Positions 26,201 through 32,490 of a stretch of 64,000 nt of DNA are shown piece after piece (within the stretch, counting starts at the first letter, position 1; the number at the start of each line of letters is the position of its first letter). Made by a program: the position numbers and the translations under genes. Source of the DNA: an uncultured Alphaproteobacteria bacterium. GTDB taxonomy: Bacteria > Pseudomonadota > Alphaproteobacteria > Rs-D84. The stretch spans positions 1-64,000 of the forward strand of contig CALXMQ010000006.1 of the NCBI GenBank assembly GCA_944389515.1, written 5' to 3'. The notes under the pieces were generated by a model. It was given only the letters and a program-made list of their open reading frames with translations. It made no database searches and was not told the DNA's origin.

Positions 26201-26294
26201 GTTTGCCAGTATGATATTTACGTTTGTCTTGACGCCTGCGTTGTTCTTTTTGGTGGAACGCGGACGCCAAAAATTAAAACGTAACCAGAAATAA
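23235..26294 (+). CDS. RND efflux pump inner-membrane protein, atypical
   Basis: 1019 aa, with RND duplication: TM1 (RRPVTTVMFVLFWVVLGFV), large periplasmic loops, a TM block near residues 335-470 and its repeat near 860-1010. It is of the hydrophobe/amphiphile efflux (AcrB-like) type. TM4 reads GTLVSNAIILIE, so the paired Asp of AcrB (Asp407-Asp408) are Ser399-Asn400, and TM10 reads LVVNNNILVLE with Asn922 at the Lys940 position. The known proton relay is therefore absent. GGGGGA precedes the ATG; a terminator follows the stop. Confidence 0.92.
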   Translation: MLKFFVRRPVTTVMFVLFWVVLGFVSFPKMNIERTPSVELPMVTATFIYPGAAPSEIESQVIKRAEDAISEVSEIKKITSQAFENGGFVMAEFNIGVDVNDKATEVKTKLDALVSEFPTDMEQPVVEKLNPLEQPVVDIMVTGGNLRDLQEYVDDTLSNKITAIPGVANVDVFGGETRAVRIEMNPESLAARGATVMDVVTALGQRNLNVPGGKIEFGTNSSNVRFVGEFSSVDEIANLQLTTMEGQRFKLSEIATVTDAARDIENGARYDGNEVIIASVIKSSDGNAINVSRALHKQMPELLADLKTEFPDAQMEIISDSSTAIADETYGTIEGIILGVIFTVLVLLVFTRNWRSTIIAGVVIPASLIAGFFFMDASNFTINALTLLAYSSALGTLVSNAIILIESALQEMRRGKSPEDAAIDGTKKVWVSVLAGVGTNVVVFLPLAFMGGIAGQFMNQFGLTVVYLTLLSLLFSFTLTPMMIAKFLRLTDNKKSKKIQNAKTVRATVVSEKQSAPKKESRMRRWYNYQHAHPWRVVVMAVATLAASAMLMQFVGNEFAPSTDTNEINITARAPMGATYEKSSYIAEQIEEKLAQFDDITNVSVKIGDRGLQNIAVKLTLKDVDERNKSDQEIARDIMPVLSEIPDVEIQVNAGMAISAGTSSADIVMNVYGPDDAKRTAYANQVLDMVNQIPEVQSAVLAQQKPATETQFVPDENKMNSWGINNSYAGITLRTALYGNDDYKYKENGEEYPIILEFAEPFKGMGMFDNVFVNSQRGMVPLSELGEIRTVDATPDIMRIDKNRITEIDVNIGKSTMGPVQKKIEAAIAKVDWESGYGVDFGGMSEIQGETTTEIGNAFMLAIILTYMLLAAILNSLAHPFTIATSIVTSFVGVFALMFLSGASMNVGAMLACVMLVGLVVNNNILVLEPTVGRIANGERPYDALWTELKDKQSMILMTSIAVITGMVPQLWSADGMKVAMAAVMIGGMFASMIFTFVLTPALFFLVERGRQKLKRNQK

Positions 26295-26320
26295 AAATGG
26301 GGCACACGCCCCATTTTTAT
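26294..26320 (+). terminator. Intrinsic terminator of the efflux operon
   Basis: AAAATGGGGC (26294-26303) pairs with GCCCCATTTT (26308-26317), followed by T residues. Confidence 0.9.
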
Positions 26321-26349
26321 TGCAAAACTGCAAAAAACATTGTTATAAT
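26320..26349 (+). promoter_or_regulatory. Promoter of the HAD gene
   Basis: TTGCAA (26320-26325) and TATAAT (26344-26349) are 18 bp apart with a TG just before the -10. The -35 overlaps the end of the previous terminator. Confidence 0.72.
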
Positions 26350-26376
26350 TTTGCTGTATTATGTAAAGGATTGTAT

Positions 26377-26979
26377 ATGTTAAAAAAGGAAGATGTTGTC
26401 GTTTTTGATTTTGATGGGACTTTATCTGGATTGGATACGAATATAGAATTTGCCAAGTATTGTTTTCGTCATTCTGTGCGTCCATGGTTGTTTTTGCCAT
26501 TGGTCGCGGTTGGGGCGATTGGGCGTTATTTTAACCCTGGGGGAATTTGGTGGCGTCAAACAATTCGTCGATTCCAAACGGCTGATATGGTAAAAAAATT
26601 CGCACCGTCGTTTATTAAACAACATATGCGCGAACGGTTTGGGTGGTCACGTGACCAGGTTGCCAAAGAACGCGCCGATGGTCGCACTGTTATTTTAATT
26701 TCTGCCAGTGCTGATTATTTAATACCGCATCTGGTGCGTGATATGAAATTTGATGCAGTTTTATGTTCACGTATGGATGAACAAAAACCGTGGAAATATG
26801 AATTTTTATGTTGGGGTAAAAATAAAGTTATCGCCATGGACGATTGGGCAAAAAAGAATAAAATAATTCCAAATGTTGTGCGTGCGTATTCGGACAGTAA
26901 ATCTGATATGCCCATAATGGAAATTGCTGATGACCAGGTTTGGGTTGACAGAAAAACAGGGCTAAGAAAATCTGCCTAG
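26377..26979 (+). CDS. HAD-IB family phosphatase
   Basis: 200 aa with the HAD motifs: VFDFDGTLSGLD (nucleophile and acid Asp near residues 9-11), the Ser motif ILISAS, a Lys-containing KPWKYE stretch and AYSDSKSDMPIM with acidic metal ligands. A hydrophobic cap segment (VRPWLFLPLVAVGAIGRYF) could contact membrane, as in SerB-like or PgpP-like members of this subfamily. Substrate is not decidable. The ATG at 26377 has AAAGGA upstream and a good promoter. Confidence 0.87.
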   Translation: MLKKEDVVVFDFDGTLSGLDTNIEFAKYCFRHSVRPWLFLPLVAVGAIGRYFNPGGIWWRQTIRRFQTADMVKKFAPSFIKQHMRERFGWSRDQVAKERADGRTVILISASADYLIPHLVRDMKFDAVLCSRMDEQKPWKYEFLCWGKNKVIAMDDWAKKNKIIPNVVRAYSDSKSDMPIMEIADDQVWVDRKTGLRKSA

Positions 26980-26995
26980 TGCAAATAAATTATAT

Positions 26996-27028
26996 ATCCG
27001 TTATAGTCAATATATGGTTATAACGGAT
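26996..27028. promoter_or_regulatory. 10-bp inverted repeat enclosing a start codon
   Basis: ATCCGTTATA (26996-27005) and TATAACGGAT (27019-27028) are perfect complements. The ATG of the next gene (27014) lies in the loop. TATAGT (27002-27007) with GTGCAA 17 bp upstream could be a promoter that starts transcription at the ATG. Confidence 0.6.
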
Positions 27029-27253
27029 GTTTTATATGATTTAACAGTCGGTGTTGCCGGTGCAGTAATTGGTGCACTGATAATGTTGGTGTTTAACCGC
27101 AAAAAGACCCGGCGATTATCAAACGAGATATTAGTCAATCGCCAAGATTTAGAAAAATTACGATTAGAAAATAACCAGCTGATAGAAACAATCAAAGACC
27201 GCGAAAATCAAATCTTGGAATTACAGAAAAAAATATTAAAGCGCAAGGTATAA
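27014..27253 (+). CDS. Small membrane-anchored coiled-coil protein, 79 aa
   Basis: One N-terminal membrane helix (VGVAGAVIGALIMLVF) is followed by a basic patch (NRKKTRR) and a coiled coil to the end (QDLEKLRLENNQLIETIKD). The design resembles YhcB/DUF1043-type or LapA-type small proteins, but I cannot assign it. There is no Shine-Dalgarno sequence; the start codon lies inside an inverted repeat. The next gene, rmuC, is convergent. Confidence 0.65.
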   Translation: MVITDVLYDLTVGVAGAVIGALIMLVFNRKKTRRLSNEILVNRQDLEKLRLENNQLIETIKDRENQILELQKKILKRKV

Positions 27254-27279
27254 AGGCAAATATATCCTTGGTCGCTGGC

Positions 27280-28158
27280 TTATTCTTCTGAACCAAAATC
27301 CATATCGCGCAATTTTTCTGCACGTGGCGTTATTTTCCCAATAGATGTTTGCAGTTGTTCAATATCTGTTGTTGCCAATGAAAAGTGTTGTTGCACTTTG
27401 TTGGCACGGTCGGCCAGACGTGATAAATCGGTCAGTAAATAGTCTAATTCCCGTTTTATTTTATCTGCCACACGTTTAATTTTTATATCCGATAATACTG
27501 CACGAATTGTATTCAGTGTTGCCCATAATGTTGACGGCGATACAATAAATACCTTTCGTCGTGCCGCATAATCGATTATGGATGGAAAATCACGATGCAG
27601 TGTTTCAAATATCGATTCAGACGCAATAAACATCATTGCTGTTTCTGCTGTTTTGCCTGGTATAATATATTTTTCTGCAATCGCGTCAATATGTTTGCGT
27701 ACGTCTAATTCGAATTGTTTGCGTGCACCTTCTTCTTTTTGTTCGGTCATGCGGTTATAACTTTCCAGTGGAAATTTACTGTCAATTACCATGTCGCCCG
27801 GTGGGTATGGTAATCTGATAATACAATCAGGGCGAACACCTGTATCCAAAACTGTTTGAAACGAATAAGATTCTGGTGGCATGATATCGGCAACCAAATC
27901 TGCCAGTTGGCGTTCGCCAAATGTGCCACGTGCTTGTTTATTGCCCATCAGTATATTTTTGAAATTTGCGATATCTGCACTGATGTTTTTTAATTCAATC
28001 GCATTTTGACTCAGTGCGCCCAAACGTTCTGCTAATCTTTCGCGCAGACGTGCATTGTCTTCGCGTAATCCAGATATATCAACCGTTGGGCGGCGCATTA
28101 AAACAGCAATCAGTAAAACTATTATTATAAACAGTAACACAAAAATATAAGTTGTCAT
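27280..28158 (-). CDS. rmuC: RmuC-family DNA recombination protein
   Basis: 292 aa: an N-terminal membrane helix (IFVLLFIIIVLLIAVL), a coiled coil and the RmuC core, with ARGTFGERQLADLV, VRPDCIIRLPYPPGDMVIDS and the FIASESIFE segment ahead of KVFIVSPSTLWATLNTIR. RmuC proteins limit inversions at repeats and resemble a restriction-type nuclease fold. It is shorter than E. coli RmuC (about 475 aa), mostly through a shorter coiled coil. AAGGA lies upstream; it is divergent from def. Confidence 0.93.
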   Translation of the reverse strand: MTTYIFVLLFIIIVLLIAVLMRRPTVDISGLREDNARLRERLAERLGALSQNAIELKNISADIANFKNILMGNKQARGTFGERQLADLVADIMPPESYSFQTVLDTGVRPDCIIRLPYPPGDMVIDSKFPLESYNRMTEQKEEGARKQFELDVRKHIDAIAEKYIIPGKTAETAMMFIASESIFETLHRDFPSIIDYAARRKVFIVSPSTLWATLNTIRAVLSDIKIKRVADKIKRELDYLLTDLSRLADRANKVQQHFSLATTDIEQLQTSIGKITPRAEKLRDMDFGSEE

Positions 28159-28200
28159 TTTCCAATCCTTTGCTAAAATCCATTATAAAAGGATTTATAT

Positions 28201-28701
28201 ATGTTGCAAATGAAACTTTGCGGTGATTTGATTTTGCGTGAAAAATGTGCGCCTGTTACCGAAATCACGCCGGATGTATTGGATATAATGGATGAAATGG
28301 TTGGTATGATGCGTGACCAAAATGGGGTTGGGCTGGCGGCCCCCCAGGTGGGACAACTGAAACGTTTTTTGGTTATGATGGATCCAGACACTGAAACAGT
28401 ATTCAAAATGATAAACCCAAAAATCATCACGCGCAGTGCGGATGTATGCACAATGGAAGAAGGGTGTTTATCTGTTCTGGGGGCGGATGATTTACCGGTA
28501 TACGCCAATGTCACGCGCCCACAATCAGTGGATGTCACATGGACAGATGAAAATGGAAATCAGGTTGGGGCAACAATGTCTGGATTACCAGCACGAATTG
28601 TTCAACATGAAACAGACCACTTGGATGGCATACTGTTTATTGATTACTTGTCCCCAGTGCGTCGTGAAATGGTTATGCGCAAGGTTCGAAAACACAAATG
28701 A
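28201..28701 (+). CDS. def: Peptide deformylase
   Basis: 166 aa. It removes the formyl group from nascent N-terminal Met. All three active-site motifs are intact: GVGLAAPQVG (residues 42-51), EEGCLS (86-91, Cys metal ligand) and HETDH (136-140, two His ligands and the catalytic Glu). AAAGGA precedes the ATG. The stop overlaps the fmt start (ATGA), pairing formylation and deformylation genes. Confidence 0.97.
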   Translation: MLQMKLCGDLILREKCAPVTEITPDVLDIMDEMVGMMRDQNGVGLAAPQVGQLKRFLVMMDPDTETVFKMINPKIITRSADVCTMEEGCLSVLGADDLPVYANVTRPQSVDVTWTDENGNQVGATMSGLPARIVQHETDHLDGILFIDYLSPVRREMVMRKVRKHK

Positions 28702-29504
28702 AAATTGTATTGATGGGCACAAATGATTTTGTTGTGCCAATGTTTGATTCTGTATTAAATGCTGGTCATGAAATATTGGCGGTGTTTACACGTGCGCCAA
28801 AGCCGGTTGGACGGAAACAAATTTTAACCCCGTCACCAGTGCATGATTGGGCACTGGCACATAATTTGCCGGTATATACCAATATCAACGATTATAATTT
28901 TTCGCCTGATATGGTGGTTGTTGTATCATATGGGGTGATATTGCGTGATAATGTTTTGTCATCTGCACCATGTGTGAATATTCACCCCAGTTATCTGCCA
29001 CAATATCGTGGGCCATCACCAATACGCACGGCAATATATAACGGTGATGAAAAATCCGCGGTGTGTTTAATGCAAATAACCAGCGACATGGATGCAGGTG
29101 ATATTTATATGTGTCGTGAATTTAGTATTGGTGAAAATGATACGAATTCAGATGTTGAACGCACTGTATCCAAAATTGGTGCAGATATGTTGGTGGAATA
29201 TTTATCAAATCCATCTGCATATACACCCACGCCCCAGGTTGGCACGCCAACATATACGCATAAATTTTCAGGTGCCGATGAAATCATAGATTGGTCGCGT
29301 GGTGCACGTGCGATACACAATCAAATTCGTGCGCTGGGGGCTGGGCGGACGAAAATAAATGGCATTGATGTCAAGGTATTGGAAACTTGTGTTGAAAACA
29401 ATGAATTAAAAATTTTACGTATCCAGCCTGTGGGTAAAAAACCGATGGATTGGAAAAGTTTTGTAAATGGTCTGCATGGTGCAGAAATAAAATTTGGTGA
29501 ATAA
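28698..29504 (+). CDS. fmt: Methionyl-tRNA formyltransferase
   Basis: 268 aa, shorter than the usual 310 or so. The N-terminal Rossmann domain begins MKIVLMGTNDFVVPMFDSVL and contains NIHPSYLPQYRGPSPIRTAI, which carries the catalytic Asn-His, with the later Asp in TSDMDAGDI. The C-terminal anticodon-side domain is abbreviated (IHNQIRALG, GTPTYTHKFSG present). It formylates initiator Met-tRNA using 10-formyl-THF. It overlaps def by four bases. Confidence 0.94.
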   Translation: MKIVLMGTNDFVVPMFDSVLNAGHEILAVFTRAPKPVGRKQILTPSPVHDWALAHNLPVYTNINDYNFSPDMVVVVSYGVILRDNVLSSAPCVNIHPSYLPQYRGPSPIRTAIYNGDEKSAVCLMQITSDMDAGDIYMCREFSIGENDTNSDVERTVSKIGADMLVEYLSNPSAYTPTPQVGTPTYTHKFSGADEIIDWSRGARAIHNQIRALGAGRTKINGIDVKVLETCVENNELKILRIQPVGKKPMDWKSFVNGLHGAEIKFGE

Positions 29505-29505
29505 A

Positions 29506-29754
29506 ATGTATGTTGAAAAATATTGTAAATATAAAAATGAAAAAATTACATTAAATGAAAGCAGCACTTGTTGCATATGTGCAAATTGCGAACACGAACG
29601 TTGTATGGTGCGCAATGATGCTGGCACGCATTATGCATATCGTATATGTTCAGAATATGCCACTGCAAAACTAGACCCAGATTATGCGTATGAAAAAGAA
29701 CGCATGTGTCGTATATGTTTAGATATCACACACAGATTACAAAATTCCAGATAA
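29506..29754 (+). CDS. Small Cys-rich protein, 82 aa
   Basis: Unrecognised. Ten Cys lie in clusters (STCCICANCEHERC, then RICSEY, and MCRICLD near the end), a pattern suited to one or two zinc sites. No signal peptide, so probably a cytoplasmic metal-binding protein. It sits between fmt and truA with one-base and four-base gaps, inside a translation-related operon. The ribosome site GGTGA lies in the end of fmt. A role in translation is only suggested by context. Confidence 0.65.
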   Translation: MYVEKYCKYKNEKITLNESSTCCICANCEHERCMVRNDAGTHYAYRICSEYATAKLDPDYAYEKERMCRICLDITHRLQNSR

Positions 29755-29758
29755 TATA

Positions 29759-30517
29759 ATGACGCGATATAAAATTGTTCTTGAATACGATGGCACGAAT
29801 TTAATTGGCTGGCAAGAAAACCGCCAAGGTCCGTCTGTGCAATCATTGTGTGCAGATGCGATTGAACAGTTTTGTGGTACGCGGCCTGATATTGTGGCGG
29901 CCGGTCGTACGGATGCCGGCGTGCATGCGATTGCTATGGTGGCGCATTTTGATTTGCCAAACGCACCATGTGCAGAAACTGTTATGCGCGCAATGAATTT
30001 TTATTTGGCATCTGCCCCAGTGTCTGTACTGGATTGTGAAATTGTATCAGATGATTTTAATGCGCGATTTTCATGTACTGCGCGTCATTACAAATATATT
30101 GTATTAAATCGCAGTGCACCGCCGACATTGGATAATAACCGCGTATGGTGGGTTCCACGTCGATTGAATATTGCATCTATGCGTCGCGCCGCCGCCCAGT
30201 TGGTTGGCAATCATGATTTTACCAGTTTTCGTGCCACCCAGTGCCAGGCAAAAAGCCCAATTAAAACCTTGGACGTATGTAAAATCACCAAACGTGGTGA
30301 TTTGATTGTTTTTGAATTTTCTGCACGGTCTTTTTTACATCACCAGGTTCGTAATATGGTTGGTACATTGATTGAAATTGGTTTGGGTAAACCGTATGAT
30401 GTCAATGAAATTTTTGCCGCACGTAATCGCAGTGCGGCTGGACCGACGGCGCCTGCATCTGGTTTATATTTTATTCGTGCGGATTATGCCATGGACGGCG
30501 ATGATAAACGTAATTGA
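29759..30517 (+). CDS. truA: tRNA pseudouridine synthase A
   Basis: 252 aa. It makes pseudouridine at positions 38-40 of the tRNA anticodon arm. The catalytic Asp52 is in AAGRTDAGVHA; EYDGTNLIGWQ at the N-terminus and SFLHHQVRNMVGTLIEIG near residues 190-210 are also standard. Last gene of the def-fmt-(Cys-rich)-truA unit. Its 3' end overlaps the convergent comEC-like gene by 47 bp. Confidence 0.96.
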   Translation: MTRYKIVLEYDGTNLIGWQENRQGPSVQSLCADAIEQFCGTRPDIVAAGRTDAGVHAIAMVAHFDLPNAPCAETVMRAMNFYLASAPVSVLDCEIVSDDFNARFSCTARHYKYIVLNRSAPPTLDNNRVWWVPRRLNIASMRRAAAQLVGNHDFTSFRATQCQAKSPIKTLDVCKITKRGDLIVFEFSARSFLHHQVRNMVGTLIEIGLGKPYDVNEIFAARNRSAAGPTAPASGLYFIRADYAMDGDDKRN

Positions 30518-32411
30518 TTGTGCCAGACGGATAAATCACTAATCCATTACGCAGAATTTTATTGTCGCACATTGGGGCGTCGATATCAAAATACGATATA
30601 ATATAATCAATATCTTTATCATTACATAACCGTGCAATATTGTTCATCAGTGGTACGAATTTTTGAATATACGCCAATGTAAAATTTTTGGTTTCATATA
30701 TCCATATTCCGTCAACTGGTTTGCGTCGAATATTGACAGTATCCGTTTGTTCGCCGTTTAATTGTTTCCATGTGTTAAATGTAAAATAGTGATTTGATGC
30801 GCGTGATTTGCTGAATTCTAAATTTCCATTATCGCCAACAAACGCGGCCAGTTCATGGTCTGATGTAATGTAAAATAATGGACGTGGTTGCACAATGATG
30901 ATAATTATCCCGATTACAAAAAATATACTGCTCAATATATAATTTATTTTTATGCGTATATTACGAATAAACATTACTGACATAAATCCCAGAATTATAA
31001 ACATCATCGCAATATTAGGAATATGTGGCAAAGTAATCGTTGCCCATGGTAATCCATCAATCCAATTTCCAATCCCCAGACACCATGTATAAATATTTTC
31101 TGCCATATCAATCGGCCATGTAAAATTGAAAAATACCAGAACAGTCCCAATTATAACCAGTGGCATAATTGCAAAAGAAAACACAGGCAACAGAACTAAA
31201 TTCCCAATCAATCCATACACAGGCAAATCGTAAAAATGCATCACAACAAATGGTGCAGTAAATGCAGTTGCCACCCCAGATGTTAAAACAGACGCATAGA
31301 TTATTTTCAAAATTTTATTATGCGGCATGCCAGGATTGATATCGTTCCATAACCAGACTAATCCAAATATTGCGGCAAAAGATAATTGAAATCCGGGCTG
31401 CATTACAAAATGAGGATTCATTAAAAATAATGCCAGAAATGCAATACATACGTTTCGCATTGACACAGCGTTGCGCCCAAATATAAATGCGGCAAATATC
31501 AGTGTTGCCATAATAAATGCGCGAATTGTTGCAACATCACTGCCGGACAGAATTACATAAAATAATAATCCAAACCATGCGCATATTATCGCAGGTATTC
31601 GTGCCGGTATACGCTTTGTAATCGGGCTGATTGTGCGAAATATAAAAAAGAATATTGCAAACAACCACGCTGAAACCAATGTGATATGAAATCCACTGAT
31701 TGACCAAACGTGACCAACACCGGTTGATGTCCATATTGGTGCATCGTTTGATGGTACTGCGTTTTTATATCCCAGAACCAATGTATCAACTAAAAAAGAA
31801 TCTGAACGTCGATGAATATAATCGCGTAATGTGGCAATCGTGCCGTCAGATGCAGGCGTGATAACATCAAAATTATTCATATATCCTGTGGCGGTCACTC
31901 CATTAAAATATGCCCACCGTGCATAATCAAAAGATTCTGGGGCGTCTGGACCATCAGGACAAAACAACCCGATATTTGCAGATATGTTATCGCCAATATG
32001 TGGTGGCGTGATGTCTGATTTTAATGATACGCGAATAATTGCACTGTTGCCATTGGCACCAATTTTACCTGCATCTGTTTTTATATAAATTCTGGATTTA
32101 TTGTTGGTATAGTCAATATGTTCGACCATGCCGACAATATCAATGTTATGTAATTCATGTGGAATTTGTGGTGTTGCGATAATATGTGTGAACACGCATG
32201 CATAACAAAAACCAAATACAAATAATGCCGTTGCGCGAATCAGTTTTGGTAAATTGCATACAAATAAAATAAATGTAATGATTGCGCCAATTACGCAAAG
32301 AATAAAATTCGGTTCTGTGGGGATGTTAAAATACAACGCCGCACCAAATGCCATAAAAAATGGCACCCACAAAAACCAGTTACGTGATTGATTTTGCCAT
32401 AAATCCCACAT
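30471..32411 (-). CDS. ComEC/Rec2-family membrane protein without the nuclease domain
   Basis: 646 aa with about ten membrane helices. The N-terminal part has an OB-fold-like DUF4131 region (NIDIVGMVEHIDYTNNKSR) and the competence core carries GVGHVWSISGFHITLVSAWL. ComEC forms the inner-membrane channel for single-stranded DNA in natural transformation. The metallo-beta-lactamase-like C-terminal domain with HxHxDH is not visible. The ATG at 32411 has no ribosome site; TATACT ends seven bases before it on the minus strand, so a leaderless message is possible. Overlaps truA at its 3' end. Confidence 0.85.
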   Translation of the reverse strand: MWDLWQNQSRNWFLWVPFFMAFGAALYFNIPTEPNFILCVIGAIITFILFVCNLPKLIRATALFVFGFCYACVFTHIIATPQIPHELHNIDIVGMVEHIDYTNNKSRIYIKTDAGKIGANGNSAIIRVSLKSDITPPHIGDNISANIGLFCPDGPDAPESFDYARWAYFNGVTATGYMNNFDVITPASDGTIATLRDYIHRRSDSFLVDTLVLGYKNAVPSNDAPIWTSTGVGHVWSISGFHITLVSAWLFAIFFFIFRTISPITKRIPARIPAIICAWFGLLFYVILSGSDVATIRAFIMATLIFAAFIFGRNAVSMRNVCIAFLALFLMNPHFVMQPGFQLSFAAIFGLVWLWNDINPGMPHNKILKIIYASVLTSGVATAFTAPFVVMHFYDLPVYGLIGNLVLLPVFSFAIMPLVIIGTVLVFFNFTWPIDMAENIYTWCLGIGNWIDGLPWATITLPHIPNIAMMFIILGFMSVMFIRNIRIKINYILSSIFFVIGIIIIIVQPRPLFYITSDHELAAFVGDNGNLEFSKSRASNHYFTFNTWKQLNGEQTDTVNIRRKPVDGIWIYETKNFTLAYIQKFVPLMNNIARLCNDKDIDYIISYFDIDAPMCDNKILRNGLVIYPSGTINYVYHRRPWHNPHE

Positions 32412-32431
32412 GTAAAAAGTATAGGAATTTA

Positions 32432-32477
32432 TTTCATTGCGCCGCAATGAAAAATTTCGTATTATGGAATTCCATAA
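32432..32477. promoter_or_regulatory. Two palindromes in the comEC-pyrG divergent promoter region
   Basis: TTTCATTGCG and CGCAATGAAA form a perfect palindrome around base 32442. A second, TTATGGAATTCCATAA, covers 32462-32477. For pyrG, TTGCGC (32438-32443) and TATTAT (32460-32465) are 16 bp apart. For the comEC-like gene, TTGCGG and TATACT are 18 bp apart on the minus strand. Both -35 boxes sit in the first palindrome. Confidence 0.65.
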
Positions 32478-32490
32478 GGGGGCATTTCTT

